Assembly: GCA_035504235.1 (NCBI GenBank)
Contig: DATJSH010000271.1
Location: 1-21,267, forward strand
Source of the DNA: DATARH01 sp035504235
GTDB taxonomy: Bacteria > Pseudomonadota > Alphaproteobacteria > ATCC43930 > CGMCC-115725
Reading direction: 5' to 3'
Length of the DNA: 21,267 nucleotides
A program made the translations under genes and the position numbers. Numbering within the stretch: position 1 is the stretch's first letter; the number at the start of each line of letters is the position of its first letter. This document shows positions 1-7,119 of the stretch, piece after piece. The notes beneath the pieces are model-generated. The model had not been told where the DNA came from, ran no database searches, and worked only from the letters and a program-made list of their open reading frames with translations.

Positions 1-1244
1 TGAGCGGCACCGGCGAGAACGGCGATACGGTGACGCTCTACGCCGATGGCGGGACGACCGCGGTCGGCTCAGGGACGGTGACCGCCGGCGCCTTCACGAT
101 CACGACGACCACCGATTTCGCCGCCGGCCCGCACTCGCTGATAGCAACCGAGGCCGATGCCGCCGCCCTGACCAGCACGGCATCCTCGCCGCTCACGCTT
201 ACGATTGCCGCGCCTTCGCCGCCGTCTCCGCCTCCGCCTTCCCCGATGGTGATCGATGCCAGCGGGCAGAGTGTAGATCTCGGGCCGAATGATGTGATCG
301 TGACGATTGGTGGCACTGCCGATACAATCTCGGGAGGCTCCGGCAGCGATGCCATCACCGATCTCACCGGCGACAACACGATCAGTGGAGGTTCGGGGCC
401 CGATACGATCAGGGACTTTGGTTCGAATGACTCGATTGTCGCCGGCAGCGGAAACGATTACGTCTCAGCATTCTCTAGCGATGACACGATCGATGGCGGT
501 TCCGGGGTCGACACGATCAGCGCCTTTGGGGCCGGCAATCTCGTCGCCGGGGGTACCGGGCCGGACTCGATTTCGGTCTTTGGCGGCTCCGACACTGTGG
601 TGGCCGGCTCGGGTGATGATGTCATCGGCGCCTACGGCGACGGTGACGAAGTCGCCGGCGGCTCCGGCTTTGACACGATCACAGCCTTTGGTGGCGGTGA
701 CACGATCACCGGCGGTACCGGTCCCGACACGATCAGTGCTTTTGGGACAGATGATCAGATCACCGCCGCCGGCGGCAACGCCCAAATTCTGGTTTACGGC
801 GGGAACGATACGATTACCAGCGGTTCTGGCCTCGACACGATTTCGGTCTTTGGCGATGACGACGCCGTCATCGGCGCGACCGGCGCAAGCGTGGTTTCGG
901 TCAATGGCGATGCCGATACGGTGAGCATCGGTAGCGGTCCGGAGTCGATATCCCTCGGCGGCACCAACGGCACAGTACAGGCTGGCGTGCTCGGCAACAC
1001 GACCGCGGCCACCGTTACGCTCACCGGTACGTCGATGACCTTTGCCGACGGACCGAATACCTACGCGGACACCGTGTCCGGCTTCTCCACAGCCGCCGGC
1101 GATACGATCAAACTGTCGGTTGGTGACTCCGTCGCCTCCTCTAGCCAGGTTAACAACGGCGCGGATACGCTGATCAGCCTTAGCAGCGGGTCAACGATCC
1201 TCCTCAAAGGGGTCAGTCAAATCGACAGCACCTTTTTCAGCTAG
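1..1244 (+). CDS. Secreted RTX-like repeat protein, 3' part (5' end outside window)
   Basis: The reading frame is open from base 3, so the true start lies upstream. The first roughly 65 residues form a bacterial Ig-like domain (GDTVTLYADG near the start, SSPLTLTI at its end). A proline/serine linker (PSPPSPPPPSP) follows. Then come twelve repeats of exactly 18 residues (bases 336-983) of the type GSGxDTISxFGxxDTIxx, i.e. two RTX nonapeptides per unit, and a C-terminal domain ending in DSTFFS. Calcium-dependent beta-roll folding and export by a type I secretion system through an uncleaved C-terminal signal are known for this family; here they are inferred. No transporter genes are visible in the window. 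The second nonapeptide of each unit departs from the canonical GGxGxDxUx, so calcium binding may be partial. Function could be adhesion or surface-layer formation; no enzymatic domain is seen. Confidence 0.85.
   Translation, partial: SGTGENGDTVTLYADGGTTAVGSGTVTAGAFTITTTTDFAAGPHSLIATEADAAALTSTASSPLTLTIAAPSPPSPPPPSPMVIDASGQSVDLGPNDVIVTIGGTADTISGGSGSDAITDLTGDNTISGGSGPDTIRDFGSNDSIVAGSGNDYVSAFSSDDTIDGGSGVDTISAFGAGNLVAGGTGPDSISVFGGSDTVVAGSGDDVIGAYGDGDEVAGGSGFDTITAFGGGDTITGGTGPDTISAFGTDDQITAAGGNAQILVYGGNDTITSGSGLDTISVFGDDDAVIGATGASVVSVNGDADTVSIGSGPESISLGGTNGTVQAGVLGNTTAATVTLTGTSMTFADGPNTYADTVSGFSTAAGDTIKLSVGDSVASSSQVNNGADTLISLSSGSTILLKGVSQIDSTFFS
336..983 (+). repeat. Twelve tandem 54-bp (18-residue) coding repeats
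   Basis: Starting at the GSGSD codons (336), twelve consecutive units of 54 bp run without an indel to base 983. The first nonapeptide is GSGxDTISx; the second is xFGxxDTIx. Units 9, 11 and 12 are the most degenerate (for example GNAQILVYG in place of GPDTISAFG). The fixed length suggests that each unit builds one full turn of a beta-roll or beta-helix. DNA identity between units is moderate, so this is an old array rather than a freshly expanded one. Confidence 0.85.
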
Positions 1245-1556
1245 GTCCTCTCTCGGCGCGTCCGCTCGCAAAGCTATGGTTCATGCGACACTCACGGCAG
1301 GATTACCGGCAGGCGAACAACGTCCGGATCGCTAGGCCGCGAACCTTTTGAGGATGAAATGGACTTCCGTCTTTGCAGGAATAGGGCCCCGCGCAGGATG
1401 TGCACACGGTCAAACTCTGGCCGCAGAAGTCTACAAATTCGTAGCGGGCGGATGGGCGATCGGTAGTTGAAGGGATACACAATCATTATCTCGTGACCCC
1501 TGAGCTTGATCAAGAGTTGCAATCAGGCTTAGGATCGGTTGAGGATCGTGACGAAT
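1245..1556. other. Intergenic region without a recognisable gene
   Basis: About 310 bases separate the RTX-like gene from the next gene. A 76-codon open frame on the minus strand has a TTG start, no Shine-Dalgarno sequence and no recognisable motif, and I do not regard it as a gene. No terminator hairpin with a T tract is visible after 1244. The region, like the following gene, is less G+C-rich than the rest of the window. Confidence 0.5.
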
Positions 1557-2051
1557 ATGGAGTACATAACGCCATTTGATGTGATTAAGCGGGATCTCAA
1601 GCTTACAACACGACGTGGCGTCGTCAGAGTCAATATTACTTATGAGGACTTTTTATCAATTACGAGACGCTTGTTGGCGGTCGCCGCAGTTGATGAGGCT
1701 TGGTATTGCGCCACTTACCCGGATGTTGCACAAGCCATTGTTAAGGGGGTTTATAAATCAGCGAAAGAACACTTTGTATTGCATGGTTATCTTGAAGGTC
1801 GTTTCCCTTATGACATGACAGTCGACGAAGCGTGGTATCTGCGCGCCTACGCTGACGTCGCTGAGGGCGTGAAGCGCGGTGATCTCTCCTCCGCCACCCA
1901 CCATTTCAAGATCAACGGCTATAGGGAAGGGCGTTTGCCGGCCGCACCAGCGGGGGCGATAGCCGCCGACGGCGAGGCCGCGACTTCCGCTCGCGAACAA
2001 CCTGCACCAGTGGCCGGGATGGAACACGCGACTTCATCTACGGACGCATAG
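1557..2051 (+). CDS. Small protein with two YPDVA/EGR repeats, function unknown
   Basis: The protein has 164 residues from the ATG at 1557, which has a GAGGAT 10 bases upstream; a TTG at 1539 would add six residues. Two 40-residue repeats occupy residues 45-84 and 89-128. Each begins VDEAWY, has a (Y/A)xDVA core, then HF, and ends GY-EGR-P. Similar repeats are, as far as I recall, found in alphaproteobacterial surface-polysaccharide or RTX-type proteins, where they form small helical modules; the function is not established. The tail (from about residue 130) is Ala/Pro-rich and probably disordered. There is no signal peptide or membrane segment. The first half is unusually A+T-rich for this window and uses codons such as TTA, ATT and AAT, which hints at transfer. 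The location after a secreted RTX-like protein suggests a role in the same surface system, but that is only context. Confidence 0.7.
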   Translation: MEYITPFDVIKRDLKLTTRRGVVRVNITYEDFLSITRRLLAVAAVDEAWYCATYPDVAQAIVKGVYKSAKEHFVLHGYLEGRFPYDMTVDEAWYLRAYADVAEGVKRGDLSSATHHFKINGYREGRLPAAPAGAIAADGEAATSAREQPAPVAGMEHATSSTDA

Positions 2052-2308
2052 GCCTTGGCCTGAAATTCTGGCGTCCTCTATGACCACTTTCGGCGCGGTG
2101 CCGCCGTGAGGAACGACTCTGCAAATGAACGGCCGTTGAAGATTTTAGGGAGAACGCTGACGCGGGATCGCCGAGGCATACGCTTTTTTGCGACACGTGA
2201 CCAAGTGCCGCCGGCGAGCGGCACGTCTTGCCGCACCTACGATCGCGCTTCACTATCGGCGCAGGGCCGCAGGGTGAATGCGGCGCAGGATCGGATGGGG
2301 GAGGAGCG
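2052..2308. other. Leader/promoter region of the ABC operon, no gene seen
   Basis: No convincing coding sequence, RNA gene or T-tract hairpin is visible. The last 12 bases hold the strong ribosome site of the binding-protein gene. I checked for TGGC-N7-TTGC and found none on the plus strand, so this operon does not share the sigma-54 signature of the amide-hydrolase genes. Confidence 0.5.
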
Positions 2309-3652
2309 ATGATTGGTCATGCAAGATTGACGCGACGCACTGTCCTCACTGGGCTGGTGGCCGCCGCGATTCCGGCCCCGGCGGTGCTCGGCCAGGCCAA
2401 GTCGAAATACGCCGGCACGACGATCCGCGGTGGCGCGTTCTCACTGCCGTTCCACCAATACCTCAAGGGTTATTTCCCCGAATTCGAAGCGGCGACCGGC
2501 ATCCACGTCGATTTCGATATCCAGGCCTTTCCGGTCTACAACCAGCGCATGGATCTGGAGCTGTCGACCGGCGGCTCCAGCTATGACGTCATCATCGTCA
2601 CCTTCATCTACCAGAACCGCTGGATCGGCGCCGGCTGGGTGACCCCGCTCGACGAGTTCACCAAGGACCCCAACGCAACGCCGCCCGAATGGGACCCGGC
2701 CGACTTCGTGCCCGGGGTCGAAGCCTCGATGCGCGACGCCAAGGGCCAGACTTACGCCTATGGCGTCGAGGCCGGGGCGATGATCCTCAACGTCGCGCGC
2801 GCCGACCTCATCGACAAAGCGGGCCTCAAGCTGCCGACGACGATGGATGAGCTCATCGCGGTGTGCGACGCGATCAACGGCAAGGACGGCGTCGCCGCCT
2901 GGACGGCGGACAAGCTGCACCACTGGAACTGGATACCCTACCTGCAAGGCATGGGCGGGCGCGTCTTCAAGGACCCGCCGAAGAACCTAACGCCGATGCT
3001 CGACACCGATATCGCAGCCAAGTCGGCCGCCTGGTACGCCAACCTCATCACCAAATATGGCCCCGAGGGCATCCTCTCCTTCACCGACGACCAGGCGATG
3101 CAATCGCAGCTCTCGGGCCGCGCCAACATGCGCAGCCAGGCGATCACCTGGGGACTGCCGCTCGCCAAAGACCAGAACAGCACGGTCAAGAGCACGGTGC
3201 GCTACGGCATGGTCCCGGCCGGTCCCGCCGGTGACTTCCCGGGCGTCGCCTGCCACGGCTTCGGCATTCCCGCCGGCTCAAAGAACAAAGGCGCGGCATG
3301 GGAATTCATCAAATGGGCGCTGTCGAAGGACATGCTGTCGCGGCTCGTCAAGGAACACGGCTATCCCAGTGTCTGCCGCCGTTCGGTCATCGATAGCGAT
3401 CCCTTCAAGGAGGCGTTGACCCTCAACGGCCAGGACGTCGCCAGCCTTTACTCCAAGGTGCTCGATCAGTTGGGCGACGGCTCCTACATGCGCTATCGCA
3501 CCGTGCCGGTGTTCCCGCAGGTCGGCGACAAAATCAACCGCGCGATCGAGGCGATCGCGACCAACCAGATGTCCCCGGCCGACGCGCTGAAACAGGCGCA
3601 GCAGCAGGCGATCGAAGCGATCAAGATGGGCGGCTATTCGATCGACCTGTGA
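2309..3652 (+). CDS. ABC transporter substrate-binding protein (family 1, sugar-type)
   Basis: This 447-residue protein is a periplasmic solute-binding protein of the extracellular family 1 (maltose/glycerol-phosphate-like) group. I chose the ATG at 2309 because it has a strong GGGGGAGGAG site at 2297-2306 and yields a proper export signal: RLTRRTVLTG (twin arginines at 9-10), a hydrophobic stretch AAAIPAPAV, and a cleavage region near LGQA (residue ~30). A longer frame starting at 2228 would bury that signal. The body has typical family features: FxxYFPEFEAATGIHVDF near residues 50-66, and YDVIIV. The stop overlaps the next gene by four bases (GTGA), so this is the first gene of a three-gene operon. 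The ligand cannot be read from the sequence. The importer faces the amide-hydrolase genes convergently, so a sugar, polyol or ureido compound are all possible. Confidence 0.88.
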   Translation: MIGHARLTRRTVLTGLVAAAIPAPAVLGQAKSKYAGTTIRGGAFSLPFHQYLKGYFPEFEAATGIHVDFDIQAFPVYNQRMDLELSTGGSSYDVIIVTFIYQNRWIGAGWVTPLDEFTKDPNATPPEWDPADFVPGVEASMRDAKGQTYAYGVEAGAMILNVARADLIDKAGLKLPTTMDELIAVCDAINGKDGVAAWTADKLHHWNWIPYLQGMGGRVFKDPPKNLTPMLDTDIAAKSAAWYANLITKYGPEGILSFTDDQAMQSQLSGRANMRSQAITWGLPLAKDQNSTVKSTVRYGMVPAGPAGDFPGVACHGFGIPAGSKNKGAAWEFIKWALSKDMLSRLVKEHGYPSVCRRSVIDSDPFKEALTLNGQDVASLYSKVLDQLGDGSYMRYRTVPVFPQVGDKINRAIEAIATNQMSPADALKQAQQQAIEAIKMGGYSIDL

Positions 3653-4587
3653 GCGCGCCGCATCTTCTTTCGACGAAGCCGACGCCGGCGGGGCGAGTCG
3701 CCGCGAGCCTCGCCCGCCAGCGACGGCTGTTCCATGTCTGGTGCCTGGCGCCGGCGCTCGCGGTGCTGGTGGTCGTGACCTTGGCGCCGATGGTCTATCT
3801 CATCGCGACCAGCCTCACCCCGCTTAACCTGACCAACCCGATGACGGCGTGGAATTTTCACCAGCCGCTGCTGAACTACCGCCTGCTGCTGTCCGATCAG
3901 CGTTTCCTCAACTCGCTGTGGGTTCAGGCGAAGCTGTCATTCTGGACGGTCGGGCTGCAGATGCTGATCGGCATCGCCTTCGCGCTGCTGCTCAACCTGC
4001 GCAGCGGGCTGCTGCAGGCGCTGCGTACCGTGTTCCTGGTGCCGATGGTGCTGCCGCCGATCGTCGTCGCGATCATCTGGAAGGTGCTCTACACGCCCGA
4101 CATCAGCCCGGCCTATTGGCTCTTCAAGGCGCTGGGTCTCAACCTGCCGGCGCTGATCACCGACCCCAACTGGGCGCTGCCGGCGATCATCGCCGCCGAT
4201 ACCTGGGAGTGGTTCCCGCTTACCATGTTGATGGTGCTGGCGGGGTTGCAGACCGTGCCCGAGGAGCTGGTCGACGCCGCGCGGGTCGACGGTGCCAATA
4301 GCTGGCAGACGACGATCAGTGTGCTGCTGCCCTATATCCGCGGCACGTTGATGGTCGCCGGCCTTTTCCGCCTGATCGACAGCATCAAGGCGTTTCCCCT
4401 GATCTACCTGTTGACCGATGGCGGACCCGGCTCGGTGACGGAAGTCACCAACTACTACGCCTTCGAACAGGCGTTCAATTTCTCTTATCTCGGCTTCTCC
4501 AGCGCGATCAGCCTGGTGCTCGTCGCCGCGACTCTCGTGATGAGCTGGGTCCTGGTCCGCATCACCGGCTGGAGCGCGGCCGAATGA
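3649..4587 (+). CDS. ABC transporter permease, MalF/UgpA type
   Basis: This 312-residue inner-membrane permease of the binding-protein-dependent type has about six hydrophobic segments. The first begins near residue 31 (LAPALAVLVVVTLAPMVYLI), after a basic cytoplasmic N-terminus. The EAA loop that docks on the ATPase is visible near residues 204-229: EELVDAARVDGAN followed by LPYI. The GTG start overlaps the stop of the binding-protein gene (GTGA), and its own stop overlaps the next permease (ATGA), so the three genes are translationally coupled. It should form a heterodimer with the product of 4584-5393. Confidence 0.9.
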   Translation: MSAPHLLSTKPTPAGRVAASLARQRRLFHVWCLAPALAVLVVVTLAPMVYLIATSLTPLNLTNPMTAWNFHQPLLNYRLLLSDQRFLNSLWVQAKLSFWTVGLQMLIGIAFALLLNLRSGLLQALRTVFLVPMVLPPIVVAIIWKVLYTPDISPAYWLFKALGLNLPALITDPNWALPAIIAADTWEWFPLTMLMVLAGLQTVPEELVDAARVDGANSWQTTISVLLPYIRGTLMVAGLFRLIDSIKAFPLIYLLTDGGPGSVTEVTNYYAFEQAFNFSYLGFSSAISLVLVAATLVMSWVLVRITGWSAAE

Positions 4588-5393
4588 GAAAGAACCGCGC
4601 CATCATTCACGCGCTGGCAATTATCCTCGCGATCCTCGCGCTGGCGCCGTTCCTCTGGCTGCTGCGCATGTCGTTCGAGACCAACGCCGAGATTTTCGCC
4701 TACCCGCCGCATCTCTGGTTCAGCCCGACATTCGATAATTACGTCGCGCTGTGGCACGGCGATTTCCGGCATTCCTTCGTTAACAGCACGATCGTGACGG
4801 TGGCCTCGACCGGGCTGTCGATGCTGGTTGGCGTGCCCGCGGCCTATGCGCTGGCGCGGATGCGCGCGCGCTCCAACGCATTGAGCCTGTGGATCATCGC
4901 CAGCCGGCTAGTGCCGCCGCCCGCCTTCGCCATCCCTTATTTTCTCGCCTATCGCAGCCTGCATTTGCTCGATACGCGGCTTGGTCTCATCGTCATCTAT
5001 CTGACCTTCAACCTCTCGCTGGTGATCTGGCTGATGCGCTCGTTCTTCGAAAACGCGCCGCGCGCGCTCGAAGAGGCGGCGTGGATCGACGGCGCCAGCT
5101 ACTGGCGAACCCTTGTCAGCGTCGTGCTGCCGACCGCGGCGCCGGGGCTGGCGGCGACGGCGATCCTCTGTTTCGTGTTCTCGTGGAACGATTTCTTCTT
5201 CGCGCTGATCCTGACCCGCTCCAACGCGATGACCGCGCCGGTCGCGGTGGTCAATTTCATGAATTACGCCGGCTGGGAGTGGGGCCGCATCGCCGCCGGC
5301 GGAACGATGGTCATGCTTCCCGTGCTGGTATTCTCGCTCGCGGTTCGGCGGTTCCTCGTCAACGGGCTCACCGCGGGCGCCGTCAAGGGATAA
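4584..5393 (+). CDS. ABC transporter permease, MalG/UgpE type
   Basis: The 269-residue second permease starts with one N-terminal hydrophobic segment (AIILAILALAPFLWLL) and contains the family motif NSTIVTVASTGLSMLVGVPAAYALAR. Its EAA loop is ALEEAAWIDGASYWRT followed by VVLPTAAPG. The gene overlaps the upstream permease by ATGA. No ATP-binding subunit follows: the next gene, 30 bases on, is an amidase on the opposite strand. The transporter therefore depends on an ATPase encoded elsewhere, such as a shared MsmK/UgpC-type protein, or lost its own. No T-tract terminator is visible in the 30-base gap. Confidence 0.9.
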   Translation: MRKNRAIIHALAIILAILALAPFLWLLRMSFETNAEIFAYPPHLWFSPTFDNYVALWHGDFRHSFVNSTIVTVASTGLSMLVGVPAAYALARMRARSNALSLWIIASRLVPPPAFAIPYFLAYRSLHLLDTRLGLIVIYLTFNLSLVIWLMRSFFENAPRALEEAAWIDGASYWRTLVSVVLPTAAPGLAATAILCFVFSWNDFFFALILTRSNAMTAPVAVVNFMNYAGWEWGRIAAGGTMVMLPVLVFSLAVRRFLVNGLTAGAVKG

Positions 5394-5423
5394 AAGCGCT
5401 CGCAGGAGAGGGGTACCCGGTGA

Positions 5424-6809
5424 TCAGCCAAGCGCCGGCTCGGCGTTGGTGATGCGGTGACGTTCGAGCTCGTGAGCGACACGCAGCGCATCGGCCTCCC
5501 GCCAAGGCGCCGCGATGATCTGAACCGCGATCGGCATCTCACCGGGCTCGCGCAGCGGCGCGGCGACGATCGGCAAGCCGATGAACGATAACGGTTGTGT
5601 GTAGACGCCAATGTAAGGGCGAGACGGCACCGTAACGCCATCAATCTCGATCGTTTCCTGACCGATCTTGGGTGCGGCGCAGGGCGTCGCCGGCGCCAGC
5701 AGAATGTCTACTTCTTGGAACAATTCCATCACCCGCTCGTGATACCAGCGCCGGAAGCGCTGCGCGCGCAACACCCAACTAGCGGGGACCAGCGCGCCGG
5801 CGAGGAACCGGTCGCGCGTCATCGGGTCGAAATCGCCGGCGCGCGATTTAAGGTCGTCAAGGTGAAGATCGGCGCCTTCCGACGCGGTAATCACATAGGC
5901 TGCGGCACGTGCACGCCCTGCTTCCGGCACGTCGACCATGTGCCGCGCACCCAGCGCCTGCGCCACGGACGCGACGGCGGCCGCGGCGATCCCCGAACCG
6001 GAGAAATGCCCGCCGGCGATCGCGATGCGCAAGCCGGCCGCGCCCTGCTCAAGGCCCGGCGACGCTGGCTCGACGGGACGGTCGACGCAGCCGGCATCGG
6101 CCGGGTCATGGCCCTGCATGGCGTCGTAACATGCGGCGAGATCGCCAACCGTGCGGCACAGCGGCCCCAGATGATCGAGGCTCGCAACAAACGGCCGCGT
6201 GCCGGCGCGGCTTAGCCGGCCATAAGTTGGTTTCAGCCCAAACGTGCCGCAAAACGATGACGGCACGCGGATCGAACCGTTGGTGTCGCTCGCCAGCGCG
6301 ATCGGCACCAGGCCACCGGCAACCGCGGCTCCCGAGCCGCCGGACGACCCGCCCGCCGAGTGCGCCAAGCCGTGCGGGTTACGCACCGGACCGTAATGTG
6401 TGTTCTCGGTGGTGAAACCGTAGGCATATTCATCCATGTTGAGGGCGCCGACGAGGATCGCGCCGGCTTCGCGCAATTTCCCAACGATATACGCGTCCTT
6501 CGCCGCCGGCGGGCGTCCTGCGTCGATCTTTGACCCCGCGACGGTCGTGAGACCGGCAATGTCGAACAGGTTCTTGACGGCGAACGGCGCGCCGGCAAGC
6601 GGCCCCAGCGCCTCGCCACGCGCCCGGCGCGCGTCGACGGCCTTGGCCTCCGAGAGCGCACGCTCGGCGGTGACCGCGGTAAATGCGTTGACCGCCGGAT
6701 TGCGCGCTCCGATGTGCGCGAGTACGGCTTCGATAACCTCGACTGCGCTCGCCTCGCCCGAGCGGACCGCGGCGGACGATGCGAGCGCGCCGAGCGTCGC
6801 GAGGCTCAC
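5424..6809 (-). CDS. atzE: Amidase, AtzE family (1-carboxybiuret hydrolase catalytic subunit-like)
   Basis: The 461-residue amidase-signature enzyme has the Ser-cisSer-Lys triad intact by position and spacing: K79 in PFAVKN, S155 in the GGSSGGSG motif, and S179 in DTNGSI. In AtzE this triad hydrolyses 1-carboxybiuret to 1,3-dicarboxyurea and ammonia in the cyanuric-acid pathway. Close relatives act on oxalurate in purine breakdown (HpxY-type), so the substrate is inferred. The GTG start overlaps the stop of atzG by four bases, and AtzE is known to need AtzG for stability, which supports the assignment over a GatA or generic amidase. It is cytoplasmic and transcribed with atzG from a sigma-54 promoter at 7022-7036. 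It converges on the ABC permease operon. No cyanuric acid hydrolase (atzD) is present in the window. Confidence 0.8.
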   Translation of the reverse strand: MSLATLGALASSAAVRSGEASAVEVIEAVLAHIGARNPAVNAFTAVTAERALSEAKAVDARRARGEALGPLAGAPFAVKNLFDIAGLTTVAGSKIDAGRPPAAKDAYIVGKLREAGAILVGALNMDEYAYGFTTENTHYGPVRNPHGLAHSAGGSSGGSGAAVAGGLVPIALASDTNGSIRVPSSFCGTFGLKPTYGRLSRAGTRPFVASLDHLGPLCRTVGDLAACYDAMQGHDPADAGCVDRPVEPASPGLEQGAAGLRIAIAGGHFSGSGIAAAAVASVAQALGARHMVDVPEAGRARAAAYVITASEGADLHLDDLKSRAGDFDPMTRDRFLAGALVPASWVLRAQRFRRWYHERVMELFQEVDILLAPATPCAAPKIGQETIEIDGVTVPSRPYIGVYTQPLSFIGLPIVAAPLREPGEMPIAVQIIAAPWREADALRVAHELERHRITNAEPALG

Positions 6810-6994
6810 GGCGTGAAGACCGGGGCTGGCTCCGTATCCTCCGGCAGCGGAAAGTCCATGACAAGCCCGGCCATCGCCGCGATGCGCTCGACGTTGAGGA
6901 TCACTCCGGGCAGGTACGCCGGGTCGAGCGAGAGGCCGACAAGTTGCGCGACGGCCGCGACATAGGCTTTGGCGTCAAAGGATCGCTCTGCCAT
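6806..6994 (-). CDS. atzG: AtzG-like small subunit (DUF4089 type)
   Basis: This 62-residue protein has the look of the AtzG/HpxX subunit family: an N-terminal helix (DAKAYVAAVAQLVGL), then LDPAYLPGVILNVERIAAMAGLV, and a C-terminal FPLPEDTEPAPVFTP tail. That tail resembles the GatC/AtzG segment that wraps around the amidase. The start codon at 6992-6994 is preceded by GGAGG at 7002-7006. The stop overlaps the atzE start (GTGA), so the two are made together in a fixed ratio. The length matches known AtzG proteins (about 60-70 residues). The gene is the first of the atzGE operon, about 16 bases after the predicted transcription start of the sigma-54 promoter. Confidence 0.82.
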   Translation of the reverse strand: MAERSFDAKAYVAAVAQLVGLSLDPAYLPGVILNVERIAAMAGLVMDFPLPEDTEPAPVFTP

Positions 6995-7021
6995 GGCTGT
7001 GCCTCCTTCGTCCGGCGCGAC

Positions 7022-7036
7022 GCAACCCTTGTGCCA
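7022..7036 (-). promoter_or_regulatory. Sigma-54 (-24/-12) promoter of atzG-atzE
   Basis: On the minus strand the sequence reads TGGCAC-AAGGG-TTGC. This is a full match to the RpoN consensus TGGCAC-N5-TTGC, with ten bases between the GG (-24) and GC (-12) dinucleotides. Transcription would start near 7010, giving a short leader that contains the GGAGG site of atzG. Such promoters need an activator ATPase; NtrC is the usual one for nitrogen genes. I do not see a clear NtrC palindrome nearby. Confidence 0.8.
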
Positions 7037-7062
7037 TCCCCTCCCGCGTGGGTTTTATCGGC

Positions 7063-7078
7063 TGGCGGCCGAATTGCA
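7063..7078 (+). promoter_or_regulatory. Sigma-54 (-24/-12) promoter of atzF
   Basis: The plus strand reads TGGCGG-CCGAA-TTGCA, which has the invariant GG and GC separated by ten bases. The -12 element is perfect and the -24 element departs at two less conserved bases. Transcription would start near 7089, some 30 bases before the atzF ATG. It stands back to back with the atzG promoter, with 26 bases between the two -24 elements. Confidence 0.72.
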
Positions 7079-7119
7079 TTCGAGCGACAACAGACTGAGC
7101 TACCGACTGCCGAGCTCAA

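Noticed and set aside
307..924. A 205-codon frame in the RTX-repeat region that looks repetitive
   Set aside because: It is an out-of-frame reading of the 54-bp repeats; the frame used by the RTX-like protein is open from the window edge and has the Ig-like and secretion-tail regions.
336..983. The regularly spaced repeats as a CRISPR array
   Set aside because: The period is 54 bp without separate conserved repeat and variable spacer blocks; the variation follows codon positions and the whole region is one coding frame.
1292..1522. A 76-codon minus-strand gene between the first two genes
   Set aside because: It has a TTG start, no ribosome site and no motif, and nothing in the neighbourhood supports it.
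2175..2191. A sigma-54 promoter upstream of the ABC operon
   Set aside because: A GG and a TTGC are present, but with 13 rather than 10 bases between GG and GC, which RpoN does not tolerate. Another candidate at 2110-2122 has nine.
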